Of a DNA stretch of 22,336 nt, positions 15,654 to 22,336 are shown in pieces (the stretch's first letter is position 1; the number at the start of each line of letters is the position of its first letter). Under the pieces are notes generated by a model. That model did not search any database. It worked only from the letters and a program-made list of their open reading frames with translations, and was not told where the DNA came from. Location of the stretch: assembly GCA_958405355.1 (NCBI GenBank), contig CATYEA010000004.1, positions 1 through 22,336 on the forward strand. The letters are read 5' to 3'. The DNA comes from an uncultured Lachnospiraceae bacterium (GTDB lineage: Bacteria > Bacillota > Clostridia > Lachnospirales > Lachnospiraceae). The translations under genes and the position numbers were made by a program.

Positions 15654-17402
15654 TTAGTTTCCATTAACACTCCGTTTTACATAGGTTGTATGGAGGACTT
15701 CATGAGCCTTATGGCTTCCCGGTTCTCCAAAATACTCTTCGTAGACCTTCTTGATAGAAGGATTTTCATGAGATTTACGGATTGTCTTTGCAGCATCATT
15801 GTCATACAGCACTTTCGCACGGATTCCCTGAACATCCACAGTATTGCGGACGGTTCCGGATACCTGAGGCTGACCGCCGCCATTGACGCAGCCGCCAGGA
15901 CAGCCCATGATCTCAATAAAATGATAATCTGCTTCGCCGGCTTTTACTTTTTCAAGAAGCTGTCTTGCATTGCCGAGACCGGAAGCTACGGCAACTTTCA
16001 CATCCATACCGGCCACATTGTAAGTGGCTTCCTTGATTCCCTTTGTTCCGCGGACATCGACAAAATCCGGATTCGGAAGTTCTTCGCCAGTCAGAGTTTC
16101 TACTGCAGTACGAAGGGCTGCTTCCATAACACCGCCGGTAGCGCCGAAGATGACAGCTGCACCGGTAGATTCGCCCAATGGGTCATCAAAGCCTTCATCC
16201 GGCAGCTCGTTAAACCGGATGCCGAGGCGTTTGATCATACGGGCCAGCTCACGAGTCGTCATGGCATAGTCCACATCCGGTACACCCGCTGCACTCTGGT
16301 CCGGACGGCCGATTTCAAATTTCTTAGCTGTACACGGCATAATGCTGACACTGACGATCTTCTTCGGATCGATGCCCATCTTTTCCGCATAATAGGTCTT
16401 TAACACAGCACCGAACATCTGCTGCGGGGACTTACAGGAGGACAGATTTTCTGTCATATCCGGGAAGTAATGCTCGCAGTATTTAATCCAGCCCGGTGAG
16501 CAGGATGTGATCATCGGAAGAACACCGCCGTTCTGTACCCGGTCAAGGAATTCGTGGGCCTCTTCCATAATGGTCAGGTCCGCACTGAAATCCGTATCAA
16601 AGACTTTATCAAAACCAATTCTCCGAAGGGCTGCTGCCATCTTGCCTTCCACATCGGTGCCCATTGGATAACCAAATTCTTCGCCGAGGGCGGCACGTAC
16701 CGACGGAGCCGTCTGAACACAAACATATTTTTCCGGATCAGCCACAGCTTCAAGGACCTCATCTATATAATCTTTTTCTCTCAATGCGCCCGTTGGACAG
16801 ACAGCAATACACTGTCCGCAGGATACACAGCTTGTCTCCCCAAGCCCCATATCAAAAGCGGAACCAATATAAGTTTTGAAACCACGCTCATTCGCTCCGA
16901 TAACACCGATGCCCTGAACTTTTTCACAGACAGCCACACAACGGCGGCAGAGAATACATTTACTGTTATCACGAATCATATGTGCGGCGGAAGTATCGAT
17001 TTCACTCGCAAGCATCTCACCATCATATTTATGTTCATCGGTCACACCCAAATCCCGGCAGAGCTGCTGTAATTCGCAGTTTCCGCTGCGGACACAGGAA
17101 AGACATTCTTTCCTGTGATTGGAAAGAAGCAATTGAAGTGTCTTTTTCCGGGATTCTAAAACTTTTGGTGTGTTGGTCCATACTTCCATACCCTCGTTGA
17201 TCGGGTAAACACAGGCAGTCACCAATGTTCTTGCCCCCTTCACCTCAACAACGCACATACGGCAGGCACCGATTTCATTAATCTCTTTTAAATAACATAA
17301 GGTTGGAATTTCAATATGCACCAGTCTGGCCGCCTCAAGAATCGTGGAGCCAGCCGGAGCGGTTACATCCATACCATTGATTTTAATTGTAATATCGCCC
17401 AT
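15654..17402 (-). CDS. hydA: NAD(P)-linked [FeFe]-hydrogenase catalytic subunit HydA (HndD-like, group A3)
   Basis: Catalytic H2-activating subunit of the soluble HydABC(D)/Hnd complex. 582 aa from the chosen start, like HndD; the extra C-terminal [2Fe-2S] domain of Thermotoga HydA is absent. N-terminal [2Fe-2S]: Cys36/47/50/64. His-ligated [4Fe-4S]: His96, Cys100/103/109. Two further [4Fe-4S]: Cys149/152/155/159 and Cys192/195/198/202. H-cluster loops: TSCSPGW (299-305), MPCTAKKFE (355-363) and EIMGCPGGCVNGGG (497-510). L1 has TSCS where model enzymes have TSCC. The start at 17402 is preferred since GGAGGG lies 8 nt upstream; an ATG at 17417 overlaps the hydB stop (TAATG) but has only a weak site. 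It is last in the operon. Electron bifurcation to ferredoxin plus NAD is the likely role, by family. Confidence 0.95.
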   Translation of the reverse strand: MGDITIKINGMDVTAPAGSTILEAARLVHIEIPTLCYLKEINEIGACRMCVVEVKGARTLVTACVYPINEGMEVWTNTPKVLESRKKTLQLLLSNHRKECLSCVRSGNCELQQLCRDLGVTDEHKYDGEMLASEIDTSAAHMIRDNSKCILCRRCVAVCEKVQGIGVIGANERGFKTYIGSAFDMGLGETSCVSCGQCIAVCPTGALREKDYIDEVLEAVADPEKYVCVQTAPSVRAALGEEFGYPMGTDVEGKMAAALRRIGFDKVFDTDFSADLTIMEEAHEFLDRVQNGGVLPMITSCSPGWIKYCEHYFPDMTENLSSCKSPQQMFGAVLKTYYAEKMGIDPKKIVSVSIMPCTAKKFEIGRPDQSAAGVPDVDYAMTTRELARMIKRLGIRFNELPDEGFDDPLGESTGAAVIFGATGGVMEAALRTAVETLTGEELPNPDFVDVRGTKGIKEATYNVAGMDVKVAVASGLGNARQLLEKVKAGEADYHFIEIMGCPGGCVNGGGQPQVSGTVRNTVDVQGIRAKVLYDNDAAKTIRKSHENPSIKKVYEEYFGEPGSHKAHEVLHTTYVKRSVNGN

Positions 17403-17416
17403 TTTTCTGCCCTCCA

Positions 17417-19207
17417 TTACTCTTTATAAATTGCGCCAAAACGGCATTTTTCCATACAAGCGCCACACTTGATACATTTATCCTGATGAATCATATGCGG
17501 TTCCTTAACCTTGCCTTCGATAGCTCCGGCCGGACAGGTTCTGGCACAGAGCGTACAGCCACGGCATTTGTCCGCATCAATATGATAGGACAGGAGCGCC
17601 TTACAGACGCCGGCCGGACAGTGCTTATCTACAACGTGGGCCACATACTCATCTCTGAAGTAACGCAGGGTGGACAATACCGGGTTCGGTGCAGTCTGAC
17701 CAAGACCACAGAGGGAATTATCCTTAATATAATAAGCCAGTTCTTCCAGACGATCCAAATCTTCCAATGTTCCCTGGCCTTTTGTAATCTTATCCAGAAT
17801 CTCATACATACGTTTTGTACCGACACGGCACGGCGTACATTTTCCGCAGGACTCATCCACTGTAAATTCCAGGAAGAATTTGGCAATATCTACCATACAG
17901 TTGTCCTCATCCATGACGATCAGACCGCCAGAACCCATCATGGAACCGATTTCGATCAGGTTGTCATAGTCGATTGGAATATCAAAATGCTCTGCCGGAA
18001 TACATCCACCGGATGGGCCACCGGTCTGAGCCGCCTTAAACTTCTTACCATTTGGAATGCCGCCGCCGATTTCCTCAACAACGGTACGCAGCGTCGTTCC
18101 CATAGGAATTTCCACAAGACCGGTATTATTAATCTTACCGCCAAGGGCAAATACTTTCGTTCCTTTGGATTTTTCCGTACCCATGGACGCAAACCATTCG
18201 GCACCATTTAAAATAATCTGAGGAATATTCGCATAAGTTTCTACATTATTTAAAATCGTCGGGCTGGCAAATAAACCTTTAACAGCCGGGAACGGCGGTC
18301 TCGGTCTCGGCTCACCACGATTACCTTCGATGGAAACCATAAGAGCAGTCTCTTCACCACAGACGAAAGCGCCTGCGCCCAAACGTAAATCAATATCAAA
18401 ATTAAATCCTGTTCCAAAAATATCTTTACCAAGCAGACCATATTCTCTGGCCTGATTAATGGCAATTTCCAGACGTTTTACAGCAATCGGATACTCAGCA
18501 CGGACATAGATATAACCCTGATCTGCTCCGATCGCATAACCGGCAATGGCCATGGCCTCCAGAACAACGTGTGGGTCACCTTCCAGAACAGAACGGTCCA
18601 TGAATGCGCCCGGATCACCTTCGTCGGCGTTACAACAGACATATTTCTGAACCTCGCCCCGGTTGGAGGAGGCAAATTTCCATTTCAGACCCGTCGGGAA
18701 ACCGGCGCCGCCACGGCCGCGAAGACCACTGTCCAGAATGACCTGAATAACTTCATCCGGTGTCATCTCGGTAAGTACCCGACCAAGGGCTTCATAACCA
18801 TTAGTTCCGATATATTCATCAATATTTTCCGGATTGATCACACCACAGTTGCGCAGAGCAATCCGGTGCTGTTTCTTGTAAAAATCTGTTTCTGCAAGGG
18901 ATTTTACACCATCATCCGTCAATGTCTCATCATAAACAAGACGTTTAACGACACGGCCTTTGAGCAGATGCTCTTCAACGATCTCCGGAATATCTTCCTC
19001 TTTTACCATCGAATAGAAAATGGCTTCCGGATAAACAACCATGATCGGACCAAGGGCACACAGACCATGACATCCGGTCTGAACAACGGATACTTCTTTT
19101 GTCAATCCCTGTTTATCAAGTTCTCGTTTTAATCTCTCTAAAATTCTCTGGCTGCCGGAGGACGTACATCCTGTGCCACCGCATACCAGAACATGCGCAC
19201 GATACAT
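17417..19207 (-). CDS. hydB: Hydrogenase subunit HydB (HndC/NuoF-like, NAD(P)H- and FMN-binding)
   Basis: 596 aa. The N-terminal thioredoxin-like [2Fe-2S] domain has CGGTGC (9-14) and CHGLC (46-50). The NuoF core binds FMN and NAD(H): GLRGRGGAGFPTGLKWKF (161-178), NADEGDPGAF (193-202) and GAGAFVCGEETAL (277-289). The [4Fe-4S] site SCGKCTPCRVG (453-463) uses Cys454/457/460/500. The C-terminal ferredoxin domain has two [4Fe-4S] clusters (Cys548/551/554/558 and Cys578/581/584/588). KHCPAGVC (528-535) precedes it and may form part of the zinc site reported in HydABC structures (from memory). This is the flavin subunit where NAD(H) reacts and bifurcation is thought to occur. AGGAGG precedes the ATG. 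It is 17 bp downstream of hydD. Confidence 0.95.
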   Translation of the reverse strand: MYRAHVLVCGGTGCTSSGSQRILERLKRELDKQGLTKEVSVVQTGCHGLCALGPIMVVYPEAIFYSMVKEEDIPEIVEEHLLKGRVVKRLVYDETLTDDGVKSLAETDFYKKQHRIALRNCGVINPENIDEYIGTNGYEALGRVLTEMTPDEVIQVILDSGLRGRGGAGFPTGLKWKFASSNRGEVQKYVCCNADEGDPGAFMDRSVLEGDPHVVLEAMAIAGYAIGADQGYIYVRAEYPIAVKRLEIAINQAREYGLLGKDIFGTGFNFDIDLRLGAGAFVCGEETALMVSIEGNRGEPRPRPPFPAVKGLFASPTILNNVETYANIPQIILNGAEWFASMGTEKSKGTKVFALGGKINNTGLVEIPMGTTLRTVVEEIGGGIPNGKKFKAAQTGGPSGGCIPAEHFDIPIDYDNLIEIGSMMGSGGLIVMDEDNCMVDIAKFFLEFTVDESCGKCTPCRVGTKRMYEILDKITKGQGTLEDLDRLEELAYYIKDNSLCGLGQTAPNPVLSTLRYFRDEYVAHVVDKHCPAGVCKALLSYHIDADKCRGCTLCARTCPAGAIEGKVKEPHMIHQDKCIKCGACMEKCRFGAIYKE

Positions 19208-19224
19208 AGAACGCTACCTCCTGA

Positions 19225-19596
19225 CTATAATCTTGTTTCGTTTAATGTATATTTTCCCAATACATGACCGCGGACCAAATGCTGCTCCAGCATTTCCATA
19301 GCTTTATCCACGTTCATCTTCACATAGGTTACTTTTTCTTTACCCGGTTCCAGCACCTCAACAATCGGCTCATACTGACACAATCCGATACATCCGGTCT
19401 GAGTTACAACCACGTTGCTCATGCCCCGTTTCTGAACTTCATCGGATAATACATTAAGTACCGGTCTTGCGCCGCTGGCAATACCGCAGGTCGCCATACC
19501 GACAATGACACGCGTCTGTCCCGAATCCTCGGAACGCATGCCGACTTTTCCCTGCATCTTCTCACGAATAGCTTTTAATTCTTCAAGCGATTTCAT
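19225..19596 (-). CDS. hydD: Hydrogenase accessory subunit HydD (HndB-like thioredoxin-fold ferredoxin)
   Basis: 123 aa, thioredoxin-like [2Fe-2S] ferredoxin fold. The first half has GMATCGIASGARPV (33-46) and the second VTQTGCIGLC (64-73). Only three cysteines of the usual four are present: Cys37, Cys69 and Cys73. The residue where a second N-terminal Cys would be expected is Ser41 or Gly42. HndB-type proteins and A. woodii HydD belong to this group, and A. woodii HydD is, as I recall, found in the purified complex without an assigned cofactor. The role is therefore structural, or it holds an unusual or absent cluster. AGGAGG precedes the start, 19 bp after hydE and 17 bp before hydB. Confidence 0.88.
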   Translation of the reverse strand: MKSLEELKAIREKMQGKVGMRSEDSGQTRVIVGMATCGIASGARPVLNVLSDEVQKRGMSNVVVTQTGCIGLCQYEPIVEVLEPGKEKVTYVKMNVDKAMEMLEQHLVRGHVLGKYTLNETRL

Positions 19597-19615
19597 AATA
19601 ATAGCTACCTCCTAT

Positions 19616-20173
19616 TCAAATGATGGCCCCGCCATCCACGTCCATTTTATTCTCCGTTAAATATTCCCGTATGTACTCAGCCACCTCCGGCGTATCCAGA
19701 GGAATGCCGCCGAGAATCTCTTTCATCTGCCGCGTATCCAAAATAAATTCCCTGTCATCGTACCGATAGGTATAACAAAATTCTACCTCCGGATGAAAAT
19801 GAATCAGTGTGTAGATTGTCCCGCTGATATCTCCCAGAGGCATCCGGTCAATATGGCTCAATCGAAACTCTGCCCGAACAAGGGTGCCTTCACCGACCTT
19901 CGAGTCAATCTGAAAATCCCCGTCCGCACTGAGCGCCGCCATCTTAAAGAAAGGAACTCCGAGTCCCACTTTTCGTGTTGTCCGCGTCGTAAAAAAAGGA
20001 TCCTCCACCTGAGCAAGCTGCTCCTTCGTCATACCGCAGCCATCATCCTTAATGATGATCGTCAGCCGGTCCGTCAGATTATCTACCAGAACACTGATCT
20101 CCACAAGAGAGGCCCCGGCCCGGGTGGAATTTTCTGCTACATCAAGAATATTTAAGGAAATCTCCGTCATCAT
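19616..20173 (-). CDS. hydE: GHKL-type ATPase (HydE-like) inside the hydrogenase operon
   Basis: 185 aa. Residues 1-105 are an HATPase_c domain: N-box ILDVAENSTRAGA (9-21) with Asn15, G1 box DDGCGM (43-48), and a short G2/lid TRKVGLGVPFF (66-76) followed by GEGT (94-97). There is no His-phosphotransfer, receiver or membrane domain, so it is not a normal sensor kinase; a Ser/Thr protein kinase of RsbW type or an ATP-dependent chaperone are alternatives. The C-terminal 80 residues (DRMPLGDISGTIYTLIHFHPEVEFCY...) are not a domain I recognise. It starts 3 nt after the hydC stop without a good ribosome binding site, so translation is probably coupled. The same position holds hydE in the A. woodii hyd cluster (from memory), where its role is unknown. 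Confidence 0.85.
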   Translation of the reverse strand: MMTEISLNILDVAENSTRAGASLVEISVLVDNLTDRLTIIIKDDGCGMTKEQLAQVEDPFFTTRTTRKVGLGVPFFKMAALSADGDFQIDSKVGEGTLVRAEFRLSHIDRMPLGDISGTIYTLIHFHPEVEFCYTYRYDDREFILDTRQMKEILGGIPLDTPEVAEYIREYLTENKMDVDGGAII

Positions 20174-20176
20174 AAC

Positions 20177-20671
20177 TTAGTCATATTTCGCCAGGATGGC
20201 TTCAACATCATCTACAGACAGACGTCCGTATACCTCGTCGTTGATCATCATGACCGGTGCCAGACCACAGGCTCCGACACAACGGCAGGCATCCAGAGAA
20301 AACTTTCCATCCGGCGTACATTCACCGCCGACAATCCCCAGTAAATCCATAAGTTTATTATAAATATCTCCGGACCCCTTAACATAGCAGGCGGTTCCAA
20401 GACAGACAGAAATCTGATAACGCCCCTTTGGATTTAATGCAAACTGTGAATAAAAGGTTGCCACACCATAAATCTTTTCCAGAGGCACATGAAGCTCGTC
20501 GGAAATCATCGTCTGTACCTCAATCGGCAAATATCCGTAGATTTCCTGGGCCTTCTGCATGATCGGCATCAGAGAGCCCTTTTCTCCCTGGAGCTCATGA
20601 ATTGCAGAAAGCAATGCCTCTTTCTGCTCTGCTGTTCCAGTAAACGGAACACTCTGTTTCTTACTTCCCAA
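20177..20671 (-). CDS. hydC: Hydrogenase subunit HydC (HndA/NuoE-like [2Fe-2S] protein)
   Basis: NuoE-type thioredoxin-fold subunit that passes electrons within the HydABC complex. The [2Fe-2S] ligands are CLGTAC and CVGAC, at Cys93/98 and Cys134/138 when counted from the upstream GTG; IYGVATFYSQF and HydC-typical DACRCVGACG are present. Start: an SD-like AAGGGGTGA lies 5-6 nt before TTG (20669-20671), giving MGSKKQSVPF and 164 aa. The GTG at 20678-20680, within the SD itself, would add three residues; neither is an ATG. It is first in the operon hydC-hydE-hydD-hydB-hydA and lies divergent from the DRTGG gene. Confidence 0.93.
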   Translation of the reverse strand: MGSKKQSVPFTGTAEQKEALLSAIHELQGEKGSLMPIMQKAQEIYGYLPIEVQTMISDELHVPLEKIYGVATFYSQFALNPKGRYQISVCLGTACYVKGSGDIYNKLMDLLGIVGGECTPDGKFSLDACRCVGACGLAPVMMINDEVYGRLSVDDVEAILAKYD

Positions 20672-20704
20672 AATAATCACCCCTTAATTAAAATCTAGTA
20701 ACTA

Positions 20705-20733
20705 ATTATACCACTATTTTTGTAAAATTTCTA
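20705..20733 (-). promoter_or_regulatory. Promoter of the hyd operon
   Basis: Minus-strand TATAAT (20705-20710) is perfect. The best -35 at 17 bp is TAGAAA (20728-20733), 4 of 6 matches. It lies about 35 bp upstream of the TTG start. The weak -35 suggests activator dependence. No match to the Rex consensus (TTGTGAA-N4-TTCACAA) was seen. Confidence 0.5.
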
Positions 20734-20752
20734 TATATATGCGCGAAAACAA

Positions 20753-20800
20753 TATACAATTTTTCCAATTTCATGGTATAATTGTACTAATTGGTACAAT
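20753..20800 (+). promoter_or_regulatory. Promoter plus 20-bp palindromic operator of the DRTGG-RsbW-hydrogenase-like operon
   Basis: TATACA (20753-20758), 18-bp spacer, TATAAT (20777-20782). The palindrome ATTGTACTAATTGGTACAAT (20781-20800) matches its own reverse complement at 18 of 20 positions, and begins in the -10 and covers the transcription start: a classical repressor position. A third half-site, ATACAAT, is at 20754-20760. AGGAGGAG precedes the ATG at 20823. Confidence 0.75.
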
Positions 20801-20822
20801 CCATAAAATCAGGAGGAGCAAT

Positions 20823-21179
20823 ATGACAGTTCAATCCATAAAAGAATTATTAAACGCCCGTGTGTTGGGCGGAGATGACATGCTTGACCGTGAAGTTTTT
20901 ACTGCCTGCGGCTCAGATATGATGAGCGATGTCCTTGCCCATGTGGATGATCAGGCAGTCCTTATCACTGGTCTCTGTAATCCTCAGGTGCTTCGCACCG
21001 CGGAAATGATGGACATTGTCTGTGTCATCATGGTCCGAAACAAACAGCCGGATGACGCCATGATTCAGATGGCTGCTGAGCGGAATATTTGTCTGCTTGC
21101 CACGTCACTGCCTATGTTTACAACCTGCGGACTTCTTTATGACGCCGGACTTCGGGGAGGTGGACAACATGGAAAATAG
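20823..21179 (+). CDS. DRTGG-domain protein
   Basis: 118 aa, starting at the ATG after AGGAGGAG. MTVQSIKELLNARVL, ACGSDMMSDVLAHVDDQAVLITGL and RNICLLATSLPMFTTCG match the DRTGG domain, a small domain also found before HPr kinase and in phosphotransacetylase-like proteins. It occurs alone beside clostridial hydrogenase operons. Function is unknown; binding of a small ligand or a regulatory partner is often suggested. There is no catalytic P-loop. It overlaps the next gene by 11 bp (ATG within the last codons), so the two are translationally coupled. It is divergent from hydC and carries its own operator. Confidence 0.82.
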   Translation: MTVQSIKELLNARVLGGDDMLDREVFTACGSDMMSDVLAHVDDQAVLITGLCNPQVLRTAEMMDIVCVIMVRNKQPDDAMIQMAAERNICLLATSLPMFTTCGLLYDAGLRGGGQHGK

Positions 21180-21600
21180 TCTCATGTCTTTAAAATACCA
21201 TGTATCACCTACTGACTTTACCCGGGCTGGTGAGGCGAGCAGCGACGTGAAAAATAAATTAAAAAAGCTTGGTGTGCCGCCGGAAATTATTCGAAAAGTT
21301 GCCATTGCCATGTATGAAGGTGAGATCAATATGGTCATCCATGCCAACGGCGGTGACATTTCCGTCGATATTACACCGGATGCCATTTTTATGGAATTAA
21401 AAGATGTCGGTCCCGGCATCGAAGATATTGATAAAGCCATGCAGGCCGGTTATTCCACAGCCCCGGATAATGTTCGTTCCCTCGGTTTCGGCGCTGGTAT
21501 GGGTCTTCCAAATATGAAAAAAAATTCCGATACTATGGATATCCAGACCGTACTTGGTCAGGGAACGACCGTGACCATGACAGTAAATATGCCGGAATAA
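21169..21600 (+). CDS. Anti-sigma-factor-like (RsbW/SpoIIAB-type) GHKL serine kinase or ATPase
   Basis: 143 aa from the ATG at 21169, after GGGGAGGTGG. A lone HATPase_c domain: N-box MYEGEINMVIHA (48-59) with Asn54, G1 DVGPGI (79-84), and G2 GFGAGMGLPNM (106-116) followed by GQGTTV (130-135). The length and the lack of any other domain match RsbW/SpoIIAB anti-sigma kinases, which phosphorylate a Ser on an anti-anti-sigma protein and hold a sigma factor. Neither a STAS protein nor a sigma factor is seen here, so the target is unknown; the neighbouring DRTGG protein, hydrogenase or phosphatase may be partners (inference). It is coupled to the DRTGG gene by an 11-bp overlap and followed after 37 bp by the hydrogenase-like gene. 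Confidence 0.83.
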   Translation: MENSLMSLKYHVSPTDFTRAGEASSDVKNKLKKLGVPPEIIRKVAIAMYEGEINMVIHANGGDISVDITPDAIFMELKDVGPGIEDIDKAMQAGYSTAPDNVRSLGFGAGMGLPNMKKNSDTMDIQTVLGQGTTVTMTVNMPE

Positions 21601-21637
21601 CCGGATATCGAGAACTATTAGAAAGGATGGTGTGTTT

Positions 21638-22336
21638 ATGGATAATCATAAGTTCTTCCACTCCGTCTATTTAAATGAAGAATTATGCAACGGCTGCATC
21701 AACTGCATCAAACGATGTCCAACTCAGGCGATCCGTGTACGCAACGGCAAGGCCGTCATTACAAGCCAGTTTTGTATTGACTGCGGCGAATGTGTACGCA
21801 TCTGTGCCCATCATGCCAAACGCAGCCATTATGACCGACCGGATATTCTCAGCAACTTCAAATATACCGTGGCACTTCCGGCGCCGTCCCTGTACAGCCA
21901 ATTTAATAACCTGGATGATATCAACATCGTATTGACCGCCTTAATCTACATGGGTTTTAACGATGTTTTTGAAGTGGCCTCCGCTGCAGAGATCGTTTCA
22001 GAAGTATCCCGGAAATATATCGACGAACACCCTGAAAAATGGCCTTTGATCAGTACGGCCTGTCCTTCAGTGGTCCGTCTGATTCGTGTACGCTTTCCGA
22101 ATCTGATTGACCATCTGCTGCCGATTAACCCACCAGTGGAAGTTGCCGCCCGGCTGGCCCGGAAATACGCTGTCGAAAAAACAGGTATGGCCCCGGAAGA
22201 TATCGGCATCATTTTCATCTCTCCGTGCCCTTCCAAGGTTACCTACGCCAAAGAACCTCTTGGAACAGCAAAAAGTGATATTGACGGTGTTCTTGCTATC
22301 AAGGATATCTATCCGATACTCCTTCCGCTTATGGTG
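21638..22336 (+). CDS. [FeFe]-hydrogenase-like Fe-S protein, N-terminal 233 residues (3' end cut by window)
   Basis: Open from the ATG at 21638 (after AAAGGATGG) to the window end. Two ferredoxin [4Fe-4S] clusters come first: Cys17/20/23/27 and Cys46/49/52/56 (LCNGCINCIKRCP and FCIDCGECVRIC). The H-cluster domain follows: STACPSV (139-145) in place of TSCCPxW and ISPCPSK (195-201) in place of MPCxxK. The first Cys of the L1 pair, the proton-relay position in active enzymes, is Ala141; the cluster ligand Cys142 is kept, and Cys197 is the L2 ligand. The L3 loop and any C-terminal domain lie beyond the window. This suggests a sensory or regulatory hydrogenase homologue rather than a turnover enzyme. 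It is third in the DRTGG/RsbW operon. Confidence 0.83.
   Translation, partial: MDNHKFFHSVYLNEELCNGCINCIKRCPTQAIRVRNGKAVITSQFCIDCGECVRICAHHAKRSHYDRPDILSNFKYTVALPAPSLYSQFNNLDDINIVLTALIYMGFNDVFEVASAAEIVSEVSRKYIDEHPEKWPLISTACPSVVRLIRVRFPNLIDHLLPINPPVEVAARLARKYAVEKTGMAPEDIGIIFISPCPSKVTYAKEPLGTAKSDIDGVLAIKDIYPILLPLMV

Noticed and set aside
15690..19132. Several plus-strand open frames of 170-240 codons opposite hydA and hydB
   Set aside because: Antisense shadows of highly conserved genes; no start signals and unnatural composition (His/Arg/Thr-rich).
20739..20822. A 28-codon N-terminal extension of the DRTGG protein
   Set aside because: It runs through the promoter and palindrome; the ATG at 20823 has a strong AGGAGGAG site and begins the conserved domain.
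20681..20822. A Rex (NADH/NAD+ repressor) binding site in the hyd intergenic region
   Set aside because: No TTGTGAA-N4-TTCACAA-like sequence; the palindrome present has a GTAC core and different spacing.
21097..21168. A longer N-terminus for the RsbW-like protein
   Set aside because: The ATG at 21169 follows GGGGAGGTGG and begins the domain; the extension lies inside the DRTGG gene.

Overview
The window looks like chromosome from an anaerobic, fermentative Clostridia (Firmicutes) bacterium, most likely a gut Lachnospiraceae-type organism. This rests on the gene content ([FeFe] hydrogenases, NfnA, a clostridial Na+-symporter, SpoIIE-type phosphatase), strong AGGAGG-type ribosome binding sites, TATAAT promoters and moderate GC by eye. 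The genus is not resolved. No tRNA, rRNA, CRISPR, insertion sequence or prophage was seen.

Layout. 1-1860: minus-strand nfnA (cut by the window start) and murF, each with its own promoter. 1911-3422: a plus-strand Na+-dependent amino-acid transporter of the SNF/LeuT type, ending in a strong bidirectional terminator. 3429-4110: a minus-strand coiled-coil protein built from heptad/63-bp tandem repeats, with no ATG start. 4144-11740: one long minus-strand transcription unit, in transcription order: sensory-type [FeFe]-hydrogenase with a PAS domain, SpoIIE/PP2C phosphatase, Nudix hydrolase, M18 aminopeptidase, membrane M48 metalloprotease fused to a discoidin-like domain, and an M15 lipoprotein peptidase. 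11804-14540: an unusual minus-strand FAD/NAD(P)H oxidoreductase fused to rhodanese, sirohaem-reductase and ferredoxin domains, divergent from a LysR regulator (14628-15602).

15654-20671 holds a complete five-gene operon hydC-hydE-hydD-hydB-hydA for a soluble NAD(P)-linked, probably electron-bifurcating, [FeFe] hydrogenase. It has the order known for the Acetobacterium woodii cluster and resembles Desulfovibrio hndABCD plus an extra ATPase. Divergent from it on the plus strand (20823-22336+) is a DRTGG-domain protein, an RsbW-like ATPase and a second hydrogenase-like Fe-S protein cut off by the window end. A 20-bp near-perfect palindrome sits on the promoter of this set.

How they may work together (inference): the catalytic HydABC(D) links H2 with NAD(H) and ferredoxin, and NfnAB would link ferredoxin, NADH and NADPH. 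Around the catalytic enzyme lie two hydrogenase-like proteins with altered H-cluster loops (candidate H2/redox sensors), one PP2C phosphatase and two orphan GHKL ATPases without histidine-kinase domains. These are the parts of a partner-switching type of phospho-signalling, but no STAS anti-anti-sigma protein or sigma factor is in the window. This is the most interesting candidate system here.
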